Source: Wuchereria bancrofti (lineage: Eukaryota; Nematoda; Chromadorea; Rhabditida; Onchocercidae). From it: a DNA stretch of 64,000 bases. Of this stretch, positions 35,155 through 48,275 are shown in pieces (position 1 is the first letter of the stretch; each line of letters opens with the position of its first letter). The notes under the pieces are model-generated. The model ran no database searches. It saw only the letters and a list, made by a program, of their open reading frames with translations, and was not told where the DNA came from. Position numbers and translations under genes: made by a program. Location: positions 9,788,581 to 9,852,580 of the forward strand of contig SSBO01000003.1 of NCBI GenBank assembly GCA_005281725.1. Reading direction: 5' to 3'.

Positions 35155-37071
35155 TAATACTGAATTTTTCAATATAGTTATTTTGGCAAATGAAACATTT
35201 TATAAATGTTTCTTGAAAATTTAAAAAAAAATTCTTGTGCTTGGCAATGATAAAATAGGAGGGCTATAATAGATATTCTTGAAATGTAACATTTCAATTA
35301 ATCAAATGATTTGTTACAATTATTGTCAGATAAAATATGAAAATATTAATTTTAATTAAATAAAATGTTAGTTGAAATTAAATGAATTATATAAAATATA
35401 ATTTTATTTGTTATCTTCTAATTTCTACTTATTGCTTCAAGCATTGTGTATTGCTAGTATGAATTTTGAGCAACTAAAGACAATACTTTATGTTAATTTA
35501 AGATGGAGAAGATGAAGTGGAAAAATGAAAAACTCTTTATTTGACAATTTTAAATTTGAAAGAAAAAAAAATGAGAGAGATGAAATGAATGACAAAGAAA
35601 ACATCCTTAACTATTTTCATTGCGAAATTTGTCCTTTTTCTCTCTCGATACTTTTCTCTTTTTTTTTTTTATTTATTTTTTATTATTGAAATTGCCTTTA
35701 TTAATTTTAAATTTTCTTCGTCAAATATCTTTTCTTCAATTGTTATGTGTTGTGAAGATGACAACAGCTAGCTGATTCATTTTTTTTTTTTAATAAGAGA
35801 ATTTAAAAATTTTTATTTTTAACCAAAAATTGATCAATTTGTTCATATTTTTTTTCGAAAAACAAAAATATGCATATTTTATACAAATAAAATTGTACGT
35901 TTAAAACTATTTAGCAAATAAATTTTTCTAACTAACAAAAAAGGAAAAAAAAATTGCTCAATTATTCAATTGGGAGTAGTTAAAATATATAATTAAATTC
36001 ATGGCTATGGAGTGTTGACTAATATTAATTGATAGTATAATTAAAAGTTGAAGTCATTTTTTCATATTTAATGTTAATTTTTTTTTTTTGACTCTTTTAA
36101 TATTTAAAATATTTCAATATTTCAATATTTTAATATTTCGAAAAATGTGTTTTATGCGATTTAGAAACTATTCGAATTTTTTAACTATGAATCTTTTTAT
36201 CATTTGGCTAATTTTCAACTGAGATAAAAGCGGAAATTAATTCATTTTCTGTTTTTTCTCCTTCCTTTTTCTTTTTCCAATTTAATTTGTTTTCATTCAA
36301 TTTTTCATCGTTTTTTCTTTTTAACTAACTTTTTTCCTTTTTAATTAAATCTAACGAAATTTTCTTTAAATTTTAATTGTTTTTTGTGCTAACTAATGAA
36401 ATTAGTAATTAATGTTAAATTTAAAACATTTGGTTAAAGTAGCAATTTAAAAAAAAAGAGAAAGAAAATGAGCAAAAGAAGAAATGTCTATAATGAAGAA
36501 ATTGAACAAATCATTTTGTTAATAATTATTTTAAAAAAACTTATTTTAACTTAAATCTTAATATTATCCTTTTAAAGGTTCAGTAATAATAATGTCAATT
36601 GATTGTTAGAGAATTTTTTTTTTTGTTGTTATCATTTGAATAAAATTGAGCATTTTCTTTTTTTTTTTTTTGAATAGACGAGCATATGTGCTATAATATT
36701 AAGATTTAAGTTAATTACAAGTAAATCCTAGGATTATTATTTTTTCAAATATTACTATATTACATTTTTTTTTTTTTGATTGCAATGTCATATTGAACAT
36801 TTCTGTTCATCAACAATTTTTACCAAATGTCATAAAAAATATTTGTCGAGAAAAAAAACCAGAAAAGAAAAGAAACGAAAAAGAAAAAGTAAATTAAATA
36901 TTTGGAAAAGAAAAAAATGAAACAAACGCAATAAAATTTTTTCAAATTATTTTAATTTCTACTTTTTTCCTCACATGTTTTGCTCTCATTTTTATTCCTT
37001 TTTTTTTTGGTATTTTTTTTTAGGAGAAAAAAGTTTTTTTTTTCTTATTCAGAATAAAATGCAAATTAATT
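35155..37071. repeat. Second copy of the 1917-bp duplication
   Basis: Identical to 32761-34677; beyond 37071 the sequence continues as unique worm DNA. The 60-residue F/S-rich frame at 33195 is present again at 35589, which only reflects the duplication. Confidence 0.93.
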
Positions 37072-37394
37072 ATTTCTAGAAAGTCGATTGCGGTTAAATT
37101 GTAATAAATAACGAAAAGTAAATATTTATATTAGTTAAACATTTTATCATAAGTATATTATATGCGAATTTTGATCAGTATTTGTTATAAAATTTCCATT
37201 AAAATTGATGGGAATTTGATTGCAATGAATGAGTCATCGTATCATTAGCTTATTTTTGTTGACATTTTGCAATTGCTAATTTTCTCAATATGCAATATTT
37301 TGAGATAAGTAACAGATTTTCTTTTTTTTTTTTTTTTGCTCCATTCATCAGTAAAAACAGCGAGCAAATCTGATAATTTTGTACAAATATGGTA

Positions 37395-37930
37395 GTAATT
37401 TTTCGTAGATAAGTGGTGATAAATTTGTGTTGATATGATGATAAGATAGCTTTATTTGCAAATATAATGATAATCTTGTATGGATATGATAATAATTTTA
37501 TGTAAATACAGTGATAATTGTAATGTAGATATAGTTGATAATTTTGTGAAAATAATGATAACTATGATGTAAATGTGCTAATAATTTCATACAGGTTATG
37601 GTGATAAATTTATGTAGATATGATGATAAAATAGCTTTACGCAGATAATTATAATGATAATTTCGTGTAAATATAGTGATAAATTTGTGTAGATATGATG
37701 ATAAGATAGCTTTATTTGCAAATACTTTATGCAAATATATGGACATGATGATAATTTTATGCAAATATAGCGATAATTATAATTTAGATGTAAGTTTTGT
37801 ATAGATATAGTGATAAATTTGCATATATATGATGATAATTTCATATAAATATAGTGATAGTTATATGCAAATACGATAATAATTTTATGTAAATATGATG
37901 ATAACTTTATGCAAAATATGTTAATAATTT
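37395..37930. repeat. Degenerate minisatellite, about 30-bp unit
   Basis: Many imperfect repeats of GATGATAATTTTATGCAAATATAGTGATAA-like units, with variants such as TTTGTGTAGATATGATGATA and AGATAGCTTTATTTGCAAAT. The minus-strand frames rich in Y/I/H/L (HIYTNLSL, YICIKLS) follow from this repeat. Confidence 0.8.
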
Positions 37931-39823
37931 ATATCTTACTATTCTCGCCGCATTAGTATTCAATTTGCATATAATTGTTATCATTACTTAAACATATAGC
38001 TAAATATTTGAATGATGATGGAAGTTATCTCAGTAACTATGGTAATGGTGGAAAAAGTTGAAAGTGGTAAGTTTATTCACATTCTAACCTATAAATTATT
38101 TCTCATATTATTATTTATTATTGTTTTAAGGGATTTGATTTCTTCCTTTTAAAAATATTTTTACTATTTTTTTTTTTGATTTTGACTTCCTTTTTTTTTT
38201 CAATTATCATTTTATGATGTTCGTCCTTGGATTATTTCCGTTTTCGTAATGATCAAGAAATGAATATGCCTGATAGGTAGAAATAATAAAACATGTAATT
38301 TGAAGTATTCTATTGATAGATAAAATAATATCACATTTCTTGTCAAATTTTTATCTCATAAAATTCATATTTGTTGATAGTTAATATTATTTTACAGAAA
38401 TCTGATAGTCAATCAAGCAAATTAGCAATCATTATCAATTTGATAACCAAGTCTATCTTAAATTTTTTTGTAGGTAAAATTATTTTATATTATTTTTTAA
38501 AATTTTATCTCTCTCATAATCATTACAGTTATCATCTTATAATTTAAGTGTTAAATTAAATTTCATACTGAAATCAATGGCTAAAACGATATTTTTCTTA
38601 AAATCTAAATCACTGATTTAAACAGATTAAGAATAAGAATATTTGATCAGCTTATCATCTTTGTTCGTTATTTATTTGAATACTTCTCAATTGATTCTTC
38701 TTACTAATTTTGATTAAATTAAATACAAAAAAAAAAAAATTTCAAATCTTTAAAATGTATTTTCATTGTAATATTAGAATGAATTTGAAATGAAAAAACA
38801 CTTTTTTTTTAAATTGTTATATTATGTAAATATGAAATAAATAGAAATGGTAAAAATAATAATTGAGGTATTCATTGAGAAGTAGAAGCATTTAGCATTA
38901 ATAATATAGATGAAGGTGACAGTAGAAAATGACATTGAAAGGCAATAACTGATCCGATTCGTTGTCAACCTTGTCCCATCATCATTCTTTTTCTTTTCTC
39001 TTTCCTCCCGCTTTCTTTTCTTTCCTTTTTTCCCCCTTCTTCCTTCCTTTTTGCATCTTTTTTTTTTTTGTCAACCAAATATTGAAAAATCTACGACACT
39101 TGACGATACCTTGCCTTTTTCAATTTCCCTTCGTTAATATGTTTATAACTTTTCATGATTGTTCATCTTTCTTTCTTTTTTTTTTTCTTTCTTCATCTTT
39201 GTATTGAAAATTTGCTGTTCATTTTTTGATTCATTTTTTTCTTCTTTTTCATTTAATATATTACAAATTGAAGAATAATTGTTGTTTGAACTGTAATATG
39301 TATGCCTTAACATATTTTAAAAACATTTAAAAAAAGGAAAAAAAAAGTAAATGATTATCTAATGATTTGCTATAACTGAAATGAAATATGAAATACAATT
39401 TCCTACATTAATATTCAATAATTATTAATAACAGTAAAATTGGAATAATTAAAGAAAACCTTAAAAAATTTTCAAAATTTTTATTAGAAAAATTGCGTAA
39501 TTAAAGATAAATACGATTGTTAAATGAAAGATAAATATGATTGTTATGATTTTTTCATGCTTTTTCATGATTTTTTTTTTACAAATTTGCGGCACTTTTT
39601 AAAGACTAATTAATTTCGTTGCGATTAATTAATCTTTTCAAATCATTAAATTTATAATGTTTTTACATGATTAATGCTATTTGATTTCTTTTTATTATTG
39701 CATTAAAAAAAAAATGATTGAAAAAAAATTTATGAAGCGCAATATATCTATGACGTGTGTTGATTAATATTTCACAATATATCAAATTATATGTATTGGT
39801 CAGATAAAAGTAGATAATTTGAC

Positions 39824-39847
39824 CTGATCAATATATATATTGATCAG
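39824..39847. repeat. 24-bp perfect palindrome
   Basis: CTGATCA, then five AT dinucleotides, then TGATCAG: the whole block equals its own reverse complement. Further TGATC/GATCA half-motifs and ATATATAT lie immediately downstream (to about 39900). It could extrude as a cruciform or bind a dimeric factor; its role is unknown. Confidence 0.9.
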
Positions 39848-40583
39848 ATCTGATTGATTGATATATATATTGATTTGATCTAATTATATCAATACATGTA
39901 TTTATTTTTCTCATTCATACATTTTATTTCTATCTTTTTAAAATGAACGATTTTTTCACCTTTTTTTTGCGTTCCAAATGTTAAATGTTATTAAAAAATA
40001 AAAAGATGAAGGGGAAGGGTATTTATTTATTTCATTCATTCATTCATTTCTAAATTCATTTCCAATATTTATTTCCATTTCTGATCTGATCTTGTCAATT
40101 CATTTTTCATTTCAAAAAAGTTTTCGTTAGTTTTTTCACTAATAAATATTGTTCGTTGTCGATCAGAAACAAGAAGAGAAAAACGGATACTAATTTGTTT
40201 GCAGACTAGAGAGAAGAAGCAAAATAACAATTTTAACAATTCAAATCATTTGAGCCGATATTTAATTAATGTCAAAAGAAGATGGAACAAAATAGACGGA
40301 TGAGAAAATAGAAATTAAAAGTTTTAAAAATATGATCATAGTTTTCTTTTTTTTTTTTTATACTATATGCAAATAGCTTCAAATAGCTCTTATTTTCTCA
40401 TTAATTCTGTTATTCTATCAGTATTGAAAGCAAAGAAAAAAAGACAAAAAAAAAATGAAAAATGAACTTATCAGAAAAATGAAAATAAAATTGTGAAAAA
40501 AAAAAGGAAGGAAGATCGATTACAATTTACTTCAATTTTTAGAATTTAAATTATTGGCCATTCTAAATAATCGCTCATTTTCG

Positions 40584-40740
40584 ATGAATAATAATAATAG
40601 CAGTATTACAATATATAATAACAAATAATGGTAATAATAATAATAGGGATAACAATAATAAGAACAATAATAGTGATAATAATAGTAATAACAAAACTAT
40701 TAAATAATATTGGTGATAATAATGATAATAATCATCTCTC
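40584..40740. repeat. AAT/GATAAT simple-sequence array
   Basis: AATAATAATAGCAGTATTAC-like and GATAATAATAGTAATAACAA-like degenerate triplets on the sense strand of intron 6. Confidence 0.8.
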
Positions 40741-43700
40741 CTTATTGCAGCTTCTTAAATTTTTTTACATCTTCTTTCATTTTCTTCCATTTCACTTCTC
40801 CTCTCTCTCCTCTCTCTCTCTCTCTCGTTCTTATTTTATTTTTTAAGAAAAAAAGAAAGGAGGAAAAATTTTTAAGGATATTTACGGTGTGATTTTAGTC
40901 GGTTAATCTTCAACACAATGTGAAACATCTGGTAGTAGCAGATTGATTTATCATTTGTTATATTAGTGAGAAATTTTCCACATTTAAAAATAAAAAGTAC
41001 ACTTAAAATGGAAAATGTGTTATCATTGTGAAAAAAAATTTTCTCTCTTACAAATATTACTGTCTTTCCTTTTTTTTTTGTTCTTTCTTTCTATTTTCAT
41101 TTATTACAAAAAGAAAAAAGAAATTTATTTTCAAAGAAAAAAAGCAATAAAATTTATAAATGTAATGAATTTTTTGTAAAACGCATTCATTCATTCATTT
41201 ATAATACTACTTTAGAGAGAAAGAAGAAAAAGAATTGCCAATTTAATAGTTTTTTTGTTTTTTAGTTTTCTTTTTTCTTTTTTTAGTTTTTTTTTTAACA
41301 TTGTTAATTTTGTTCAATTTAATTTTTCAATGTATATTTTATTAGATATTATAATGAAATATTAAAAAGTTTCTTCTCCATGTGACAATAAAATTTTCAT
41401 TAAATATTACTTTATCATATCATATTGCAGATAAAAATAGAAGCAATAATATTTACCACTGTGATAATTATTTAAATGAATGATGAAAGTTATAAAAAAC
41501 TTGAATGATTGAAATGAAAATGAATAATTGAAATGAAAGAATGAAATATTCGTTCCAGCATTTAAATCATTTTACTATTGAGAAATTCTCAAAGAATAAT
41601 AATAGACGCATAGTTATCTACACAATTTTTTTTTTTTTAGAATCTATCTTTCATAAATTTTACAATCATTTGGTATAAAATATAAAACTTTTTAATGATA
41701 CCCTGAGACTTATTCTTTCTCTCCGTCCCTCTCTCTCCCTCTTAACCGTTCTTCATTTTACATTGCACTCATTTTCCTATGTAAGCAAGAAAATATGTTC
41801 CTTTTGTTGTTATTTCCATTTTGATAATTTTTAATTTTTAAATCTATTTCTTTCTTTTATATTTTATTTAATTTATTTAATTTTTTTTTAATTCCATAAC
41901 AAAAAAAAGGAAGAAAAAATGTCATAATTTCATTCATTTAAATAATCAAATAGAGAAAAATGTGAAGTTTCTTAATTGAATACGAATATCTAAAACCATA
42001 TATTTCCTAATTTTTTCTTTTTTTTACAAATTATTGATAATTCGAAAAAATAACTGATAATTTTAGTTATTGATAAATGAGTAATAATTATAATTATTAA
42101 CTTTGAAGCAATTATTATAACTTATGAAATGCCAAAAATAATTAAAATGAATAAATGAATGATTGAATATAAGACTTATTTTATAAAAATTACTGAAAAG
42201 AATAAAAATAATAAAGCAAAAGAAAAAAAGAAAAAACAAAAGAATCCAATTAACTGTAATTGAGCCTTTCAAGAATATTTTCAAATAAAAATATAAACAA
42301 TTAGTATGAATATAATTTACTATGGTTGTTTTTGTTTCATTTTTGTTTTATTCTTTAGAATTGTAATAAACTTAAATTGAAATACTTATTGTAGATAATA
42401 TATTCATAAATGCTATTATTAAAATTATTCTTGTTTGTTTATCTGTTTTTACTTTAAATAGATGTTCTTTGCTCCATTACTTATGTTGAATTTTATATTT
42501 CATTTTTTTTTTTTTTTTCATTAAGTAAGCTTTTCTTTACAATTCTATTAGATATATGCATGGAAATGTTTTTCTTTTCTTAATTAATTATTGAATATCA
42601 CTGGCATTTTATGCTTTCTTCCTTTTAAGCATTATTTTCTGCTACGTTTTAATTTTTTTTCTAGTTTTGTTTGCAAAATCTTTTTTTTTTCTTATTTAAA
42701 TATTTGAAAATATTTATCAAAAATTAGGTTACTGCTATGATAACTTAGAAGATATTAAATATTCAAATAACTTCGTTTATTTATTTATTTATTTTTTTTT
42801 ATATCATTCAAAAAATGAAAAACAAAAAAAAAAAAAAGAACGTTAAAGGCTCATTTATTCTTAATTACTTATTCATTTCATCATTTTTCCGCCTGCAAAT
42901 AATACTTTTCTACACGATGCTGTCAACAATATATGCATATTATGTACATATCCATTTTACAACTATAAAATTGAATTGATAGCATTTGGTTAATTTTAGG
43001 ATAATATCCTAAAATTGTAATTAAATTAGTGTATTGGAATGAATAATTGATTAAAAATTAGGCGCAAATATTATCCAGTAATTATCAAAAAGATTTTCCA
43101 TTCATTATATCATTCCAATAAATATATTTTTTTTTTTTTTTTGAGTGCTTTTACATTTTTCATATGCTTTTATAATTTTTTGAAGTGAAGAAATTTGATG
43201 AAAAAAGAAAAAAAAAATGTAAAATTGGTACATTTCTACAAAATGTTGATTTGAAATTTGATGATTAGTAAAAATTTTAATTTTTCTTTTTGTTATCTGT
43301 ATGAGGGACGACATTCCTTCTATCATTAATTCCTCATTTCATGTTATTAGAAATTGTTATTTTATTTTTTATTTTTGAAAAAACTATGATAGTTAAAATG
43401 AAATAGTCAAATAATTATTAACCTGAAATTGATCATCTTCTTGAGAATTTTAATTGTCAAATTAAACTATCGAAATTACATTTTTATTATGTAAAAATTG
43501 CATTTTTCTTTTTACACAATAAATATAGATATGATGAAGTTATTTAGTAATCAGATTATTGCGTATTATATTTTTTTTAGTAAAATTGCTAAAATTCATG
43601 AAGTATTTAAATCGTCAAATTATCTCATGCAAAAATTATTTTGAATTTTTTCTTTTCTACCAAAATAACTTGTCTTTTGTTGAAATATGATATTGGTAAT

Positions 43701-44281
43701 TTGTTATAATCATGTTAATAATAATTTTAATATCCAGTTCCATTTTCAAATACTTTTTCAATTATACAAAACAATCATATTATAATGAAACTATTTGTTA
43801 AATTATTTCATTATTATCTAAATTATTTTTAGCATATAATTTGATAGTGAATGAAATTAAAAAAAAAAAAGCAATTATTATTATTGTTGTTAACATTTAA
43901 TAAATCATCCAAATCATTTCATAGCGTCCAAAATATTTGCATTGATATATTATCAATGAAATTTACTTTTATCTTCTTCTAATAATTCCTATGGACAATT
44001 GATTTTGAACATTTCATTAAAAAAGTCCTCAAAATAGCCTCAAATTATAATTTCTTTTTTTCTTTTCTGTTCTCTTTCCCTCTCCCTCCCTCTCTCTCTC
44101 TCTCTTTAAGTAGCACTTCATGATACATAACACTTCTCCAGTTTTTTTTTATTTTTTCTTCTGAACTTTTCTAAAATTCCAAAAATGATTCATGCTAACC
44201 CATCCTTCCCATTCTTCCTATCCTTCAACACATTTTCACATTCCTTCCATCTTCCTTCTCTCATTTCATTCTTATTTTCCT

Positions 44282-44338
44282 CTTTCCTCCCTCTCTCTCT
44301 CTCTCTTCTTTCTCTTTCTCTTTCTTCTCATTCTCTTT
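44282..44338 (+). repeat. CT-rich tract in intron 6
   Basis: TCTTTCCTCCCTCTCTCTCT followed by TTTCTCTTTCTCTTTCTTC. A similar CT run lies at about 44075-44106. In the transcript these are CUUUC/CUCUCU-rich. Confidence 0.8.
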
Positions 44339-44565
44339 ATCTATTTTTTTTCAAAAAAAAAGAAAAGAAAAAAAAAAGACCTTGGAAAAGGATGGTGCAA
44401 AAAGAAAGGATGATTATTCGATGGAGTACATATTTCCTATCACTTTTCCTTCCTTCTTCAAAATATCATGTAAATTTACGTTTACTGATTATTTACTTTT
44501 TCGTTTGTTTGTTTGTTTGTTTGTTCTGCTTCGTTTTGTTTTCTTTACTTATTTGTTTATCCATT

Positions 44566-44670
44566 ATTTATTTATTATCATCACTGTTATCATTTATATG
44601 AATTGTTTATGTATGTATATTTAATATTTATTTATTATCATCACTGTTATCATTTTATGAATTGTTTAGG
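44566..44670. repeat. Short tandem duplication, about 60-bp unit
   Basis: TATTTATTATCATCACTGTTATCATTTATATGAATTGTTTATG is followed by a second near-copy about 60 bp on, ending GAATTGTTTAGG. Small differences show natural divergence. Confidence 0.75.
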
Positions 44671-46931
44671 TATCATATTTATATGATATATGATATTGAC
44701 AATTAATTTTGCATTGGTATTGATTTTAGTAAAATTTTAAGTTGAACTAAAAATTATAAACTTTATTTTCTTTTTTGATTTTAGTAATACAATATAATTT
44801 AATTGTATTAATTGAGAGTAATTTTTTCATTCATAAATAAAATATGTAGTATTTGTTAATTTCTATACTGATAATGAAATTTAACATTTCATATTTTCTA
44901 GTTTGAAAAAAGAGAGGGAAAAAAGAGAAAAAAGAATTGACTAAAATTTTTGTAAGCTTATTACTCATTTATTTTCTGCTCCTAAAATCTTTTATTTTAC
45001 TTTTGAATTGCTAATCTCTCAATCATTACCACTAATTTTCTTACATATTTTATCAAATGTTTGTGAATTAGAAAAATTTTGCAAATAATACCAAAGCTTA
45101 AAGCAAACAAATATGCGTAAATTAATTTTTGAATAAAATAATTTTTTCATTTTTTAAAATTTTTCAATCATGAATAGGAGCTAAAAGAAATGACAAAAAA
45201 GTCCTTTAAACTGAAAGCTTCAAATTTTATTGTTATTATTATTATTATTCGAAATATTTTTCAAATTTAATTTTGGTAATTATTAGTATTTATTGGTAAA
45301 ATCAAAAAAATAAAAAACAGCGGAAAAGAAAAAAACGAAACAAAATCCAATGGGTTAGAAAGAATGAATTTTTTTTTTTTCGCGAATAATCAGAAATCAT
45401 TTTAATGCCATTTTGTTTTGCAGAAAAAAAAAAGAAAAGAAATGAAATGAAAACAGGTCGCACATTCTTTCTTATATTTCTGCCATTTCTTTCTTTTTTT
45501 TCAACAAAATTTACATATTTTTAATTTTTTTCTTTCTAAACTGAAAAATCAACCATTTATTTTTCCATTTCTTCATTAAATTAAATTTCTTAATTTGCTA
45601 ATGTGAGCGATCAGTTTACAAAAAAAAAAAAAAGTTCTCCGATTAAAATTTGGCAATTTTTGTTGAAAAGATTTATTATTAAACAATACTTGCTTTATTC
45701 TATCATAACTTTCCCTTTTGATAGTTACTTATTTTTAATTCCATTTATTTATTTTATAAGTGAAAAATATAATTTTATGGTTTTAATTAAAGAATTTAAT
45801 CATTAAATGAAACAAAAAGAAAAAGAGAGAAAGAAATATGGTTTTAATCAGTAATGTGAAATGAAATAAAGCTAAAAAATATGATTTTAATCAATAATGT
45901 TAATTAGGAAAACGCAAGAAATATTATTTTATTTAGGTAATATTAAGTAAAAAATATAATGAAGTAAGGTAATATTAAGTAAGATGCAAAAAAAAAAACC
46001 CTCCGAAACTAATTCAGGCTAACTTTGAAAAATTGTTCAGTTATTAATTGCTATCATTAAAAATATTATTTCATTACATATACATATATTAGATGAAAAT
46101 ATAATGAAGTAATTGTGCTAGAATATATAGCAGAAAAATTGAAATAATTTTTTTGATTTTCATTTTTTTTATATTTCCATTTTTGCATTTCTTACTTAAT
46201 TCAAAAATTTTCTCCCAATGATTATTCCATCATTTTCGTTCATTTGCGCATAAAGCAATTCTAAAAAATATATCAAATATATATATATTACATTTTGAAA
46301 ATGAATAGCATATGGTGATTTTATGATGCCATAAAATCATTTTTGCAAATTATAAATTATTTTAAAAAGGTGTGACTTATTTCAAATTTTTTTGCAAATA
46401 CTTAAAGCTTAAACAAAAAAAAAGAAGAATTCGAAAAAAAAAAATTTTTGCAATAAGAAAAATTATTAACATATTTTCAAAGTGAGTGACAAGAGATACA
46501 TTAAATATTTCTTCATTAAAATGTAATAATTTTATTACTGATTGATATTTTTAAAATCATTTATGACTAATTTAGAAATATTTCAATTGTAATTTCTATT
46601 TTTTAAATTTAATAAAATTATGTTGAAATTATAATAATTTATATATTTATATTTGCTTATCTATTTCTTTCTTTCTTTTTTTTTGTTTAGTGATAGATTT
46701 TTTTTTTTTTTTGTAAATGATAAGAAAGCATGAAGATAATTTGAAAATATCAAAATAGTTCAGTAAATTTATTTTGACAGTACTATTTAATTTTTGCCGA
46801 TTTTTTTTTCTTTTCTTCTTTCTATGAAAATTCATTCTTTGCTTCATTGAAATTTATGTTTAATTTTTTTTAAAAAAAAGGAGAAAAAATTGAAAATTAT
46901 GATTATATCACTCGTCATCATGTTTTTCTCT

Positions 46932-46975
46932 GTCTTCCTCTCTCTCTCTCTCCCTCCCTCCTTCCTTTTTCTCTC
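46932..46975 (+). repeat. CT-rich tract in intron 6
   Basis: TCTGTCTTCCTCTCTCTCTC then TCCCTCCCTCCTTCC on the sense strand. A GA run of similar length lies close downstream at about 47111-47142. Confidence 0.8.
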
Positions 46976-47109
46976 ATTTTCAATTCATTTAATCAGTCAG
47001 TCATTTTAATACAATTTTAATTCATCACCTTCATTTATCAAATTGGGCGATTGCATTTGTTGAATTATATATTCGTAACAAAATTTCTTTTTTTTATTAG
47101 AGAGGTGGA

Positions 47110-47146
<37 letters not shown>

Positions 47147-47895
47147 GAAATCCTATAACTACAAAAATCATTCATAAATTTTTTTCTCTTTTATTTTGTT
47201 TTTGTTTTATTTAAAACTTGTTTTTTTTTAAAACTTTTTTTTGCACTTCAAAAAAAAAAGAAAGAAAAGTACAAATGTTACAATGATATTGTCTAAAACT
47301 ATTCAAAAACATTTGAAATAAATAATACTAATCAAATCAACAGTTAGAAAAAAAAAGGACTTATATAATAAATATTTTATAGAATAATGTTTTAAACCAA
47401 TTTTTTTCCATCAATTTTTTCTTTATTCATGTATTTCATAAGTATAATTGAAAATTAAAATTTTATGTGAATAGAAGTGTTTTCTATCTTAATTTATAAT
47501 ATTTTAGAATAATATTGCAAGAATTAAAAAAAAAAAGAGAAAAGCTTATTGTAAAAGAATTATATCAATTGACGTCAACATCTCATTTCATTTTTTTTTC
47601 TTTTTATTATTATTATTATTATTATTTCCTTTTCATTCTTCTTTATTTCAAGACTTTTTTTTTCTTTCTTTTTGCAATATGGAAGAGTTTCAAATTACTT
47701 CATTAATGAGCCATTACATAGCATCCAACACATGGCTTAATGGAACAGATGAGAAATAATAGCATTAGCATTAGCAAATGCTTAAAGCTAAACGTGGAAA
47801 AAATTATGGATCTGATAGAAAGGAGAAAAAAGAAAGGGGAAGAGAAGTAGAGAAAACATTTTGTATTGCTTGCGGCAATTAAACGGTATAGTTTT

Positions 47896-47981
47896 GATAA
47901 TAATGATGATGATGATGATGATGGTGATGATAATGATGGTGATGATGATGATGATGATCGTGATGATGATGGTGATGATGG

Positions 47982-48012
<31 letters not shown>

Positions 48013-48170
48013 CGTGATGATGATCGTGATGATGATGATGGTGATGATGATGGTGGTGATGATGATGGTGGTGATGATGATGATGGTGATGATGATGGTG
48101 ATGATGATGGTGGTGATGATGATGGTGATGATGATGATGATGATGATCGTGATGATGATGTTGGTGATAG
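47896..48170. repeat. GAT triplet array with GGT/CGT variants (about 275 bp)
   Basis: Almost pure GATGATGATGGTGATGATGA-type sequence. All forward frames stay open as poly-Asp/Gly, poly-Met or poly-Trp-free variants, and the minus strand as poly-Ser; being open in every frame shows a repeat and not a gene. It sits in intron 6. Confidence 0.95.
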
Positions 48171-48225
48171 GGTGCTGATCATTACGAAAGTGGTGGTGGT
48201 ATGCCGATGTTGATGATGGTTGATT

Positions 48226-48275
48226 GTTTGGTTGGTTGGTTGGTTGGTTGGTTGATTGGTTGATTATTAGTTGAT
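48226..48275. repeat. GGTT tetranucleotide repeat
   Basis: Seven or so TTGG units, decaying to TTGATTGG. A second, shorter cluster of the same motif lies at about 48600-48645. Not the nematode telomere repeat TTAGGC. Confidence 0.9.

Noticed and set aside
33195..35771. A 60-residue frame present twice, suggesting a duplicated gene
   Set aside because: The two copies are one locus repeated by assembly; the peptide is F/I/S-rich intronic noise.
47703..48213. Poly-Asp, poly-Met and poly-Ser frames
   Set aside because: All come from one GAT triplet array inside an intron.
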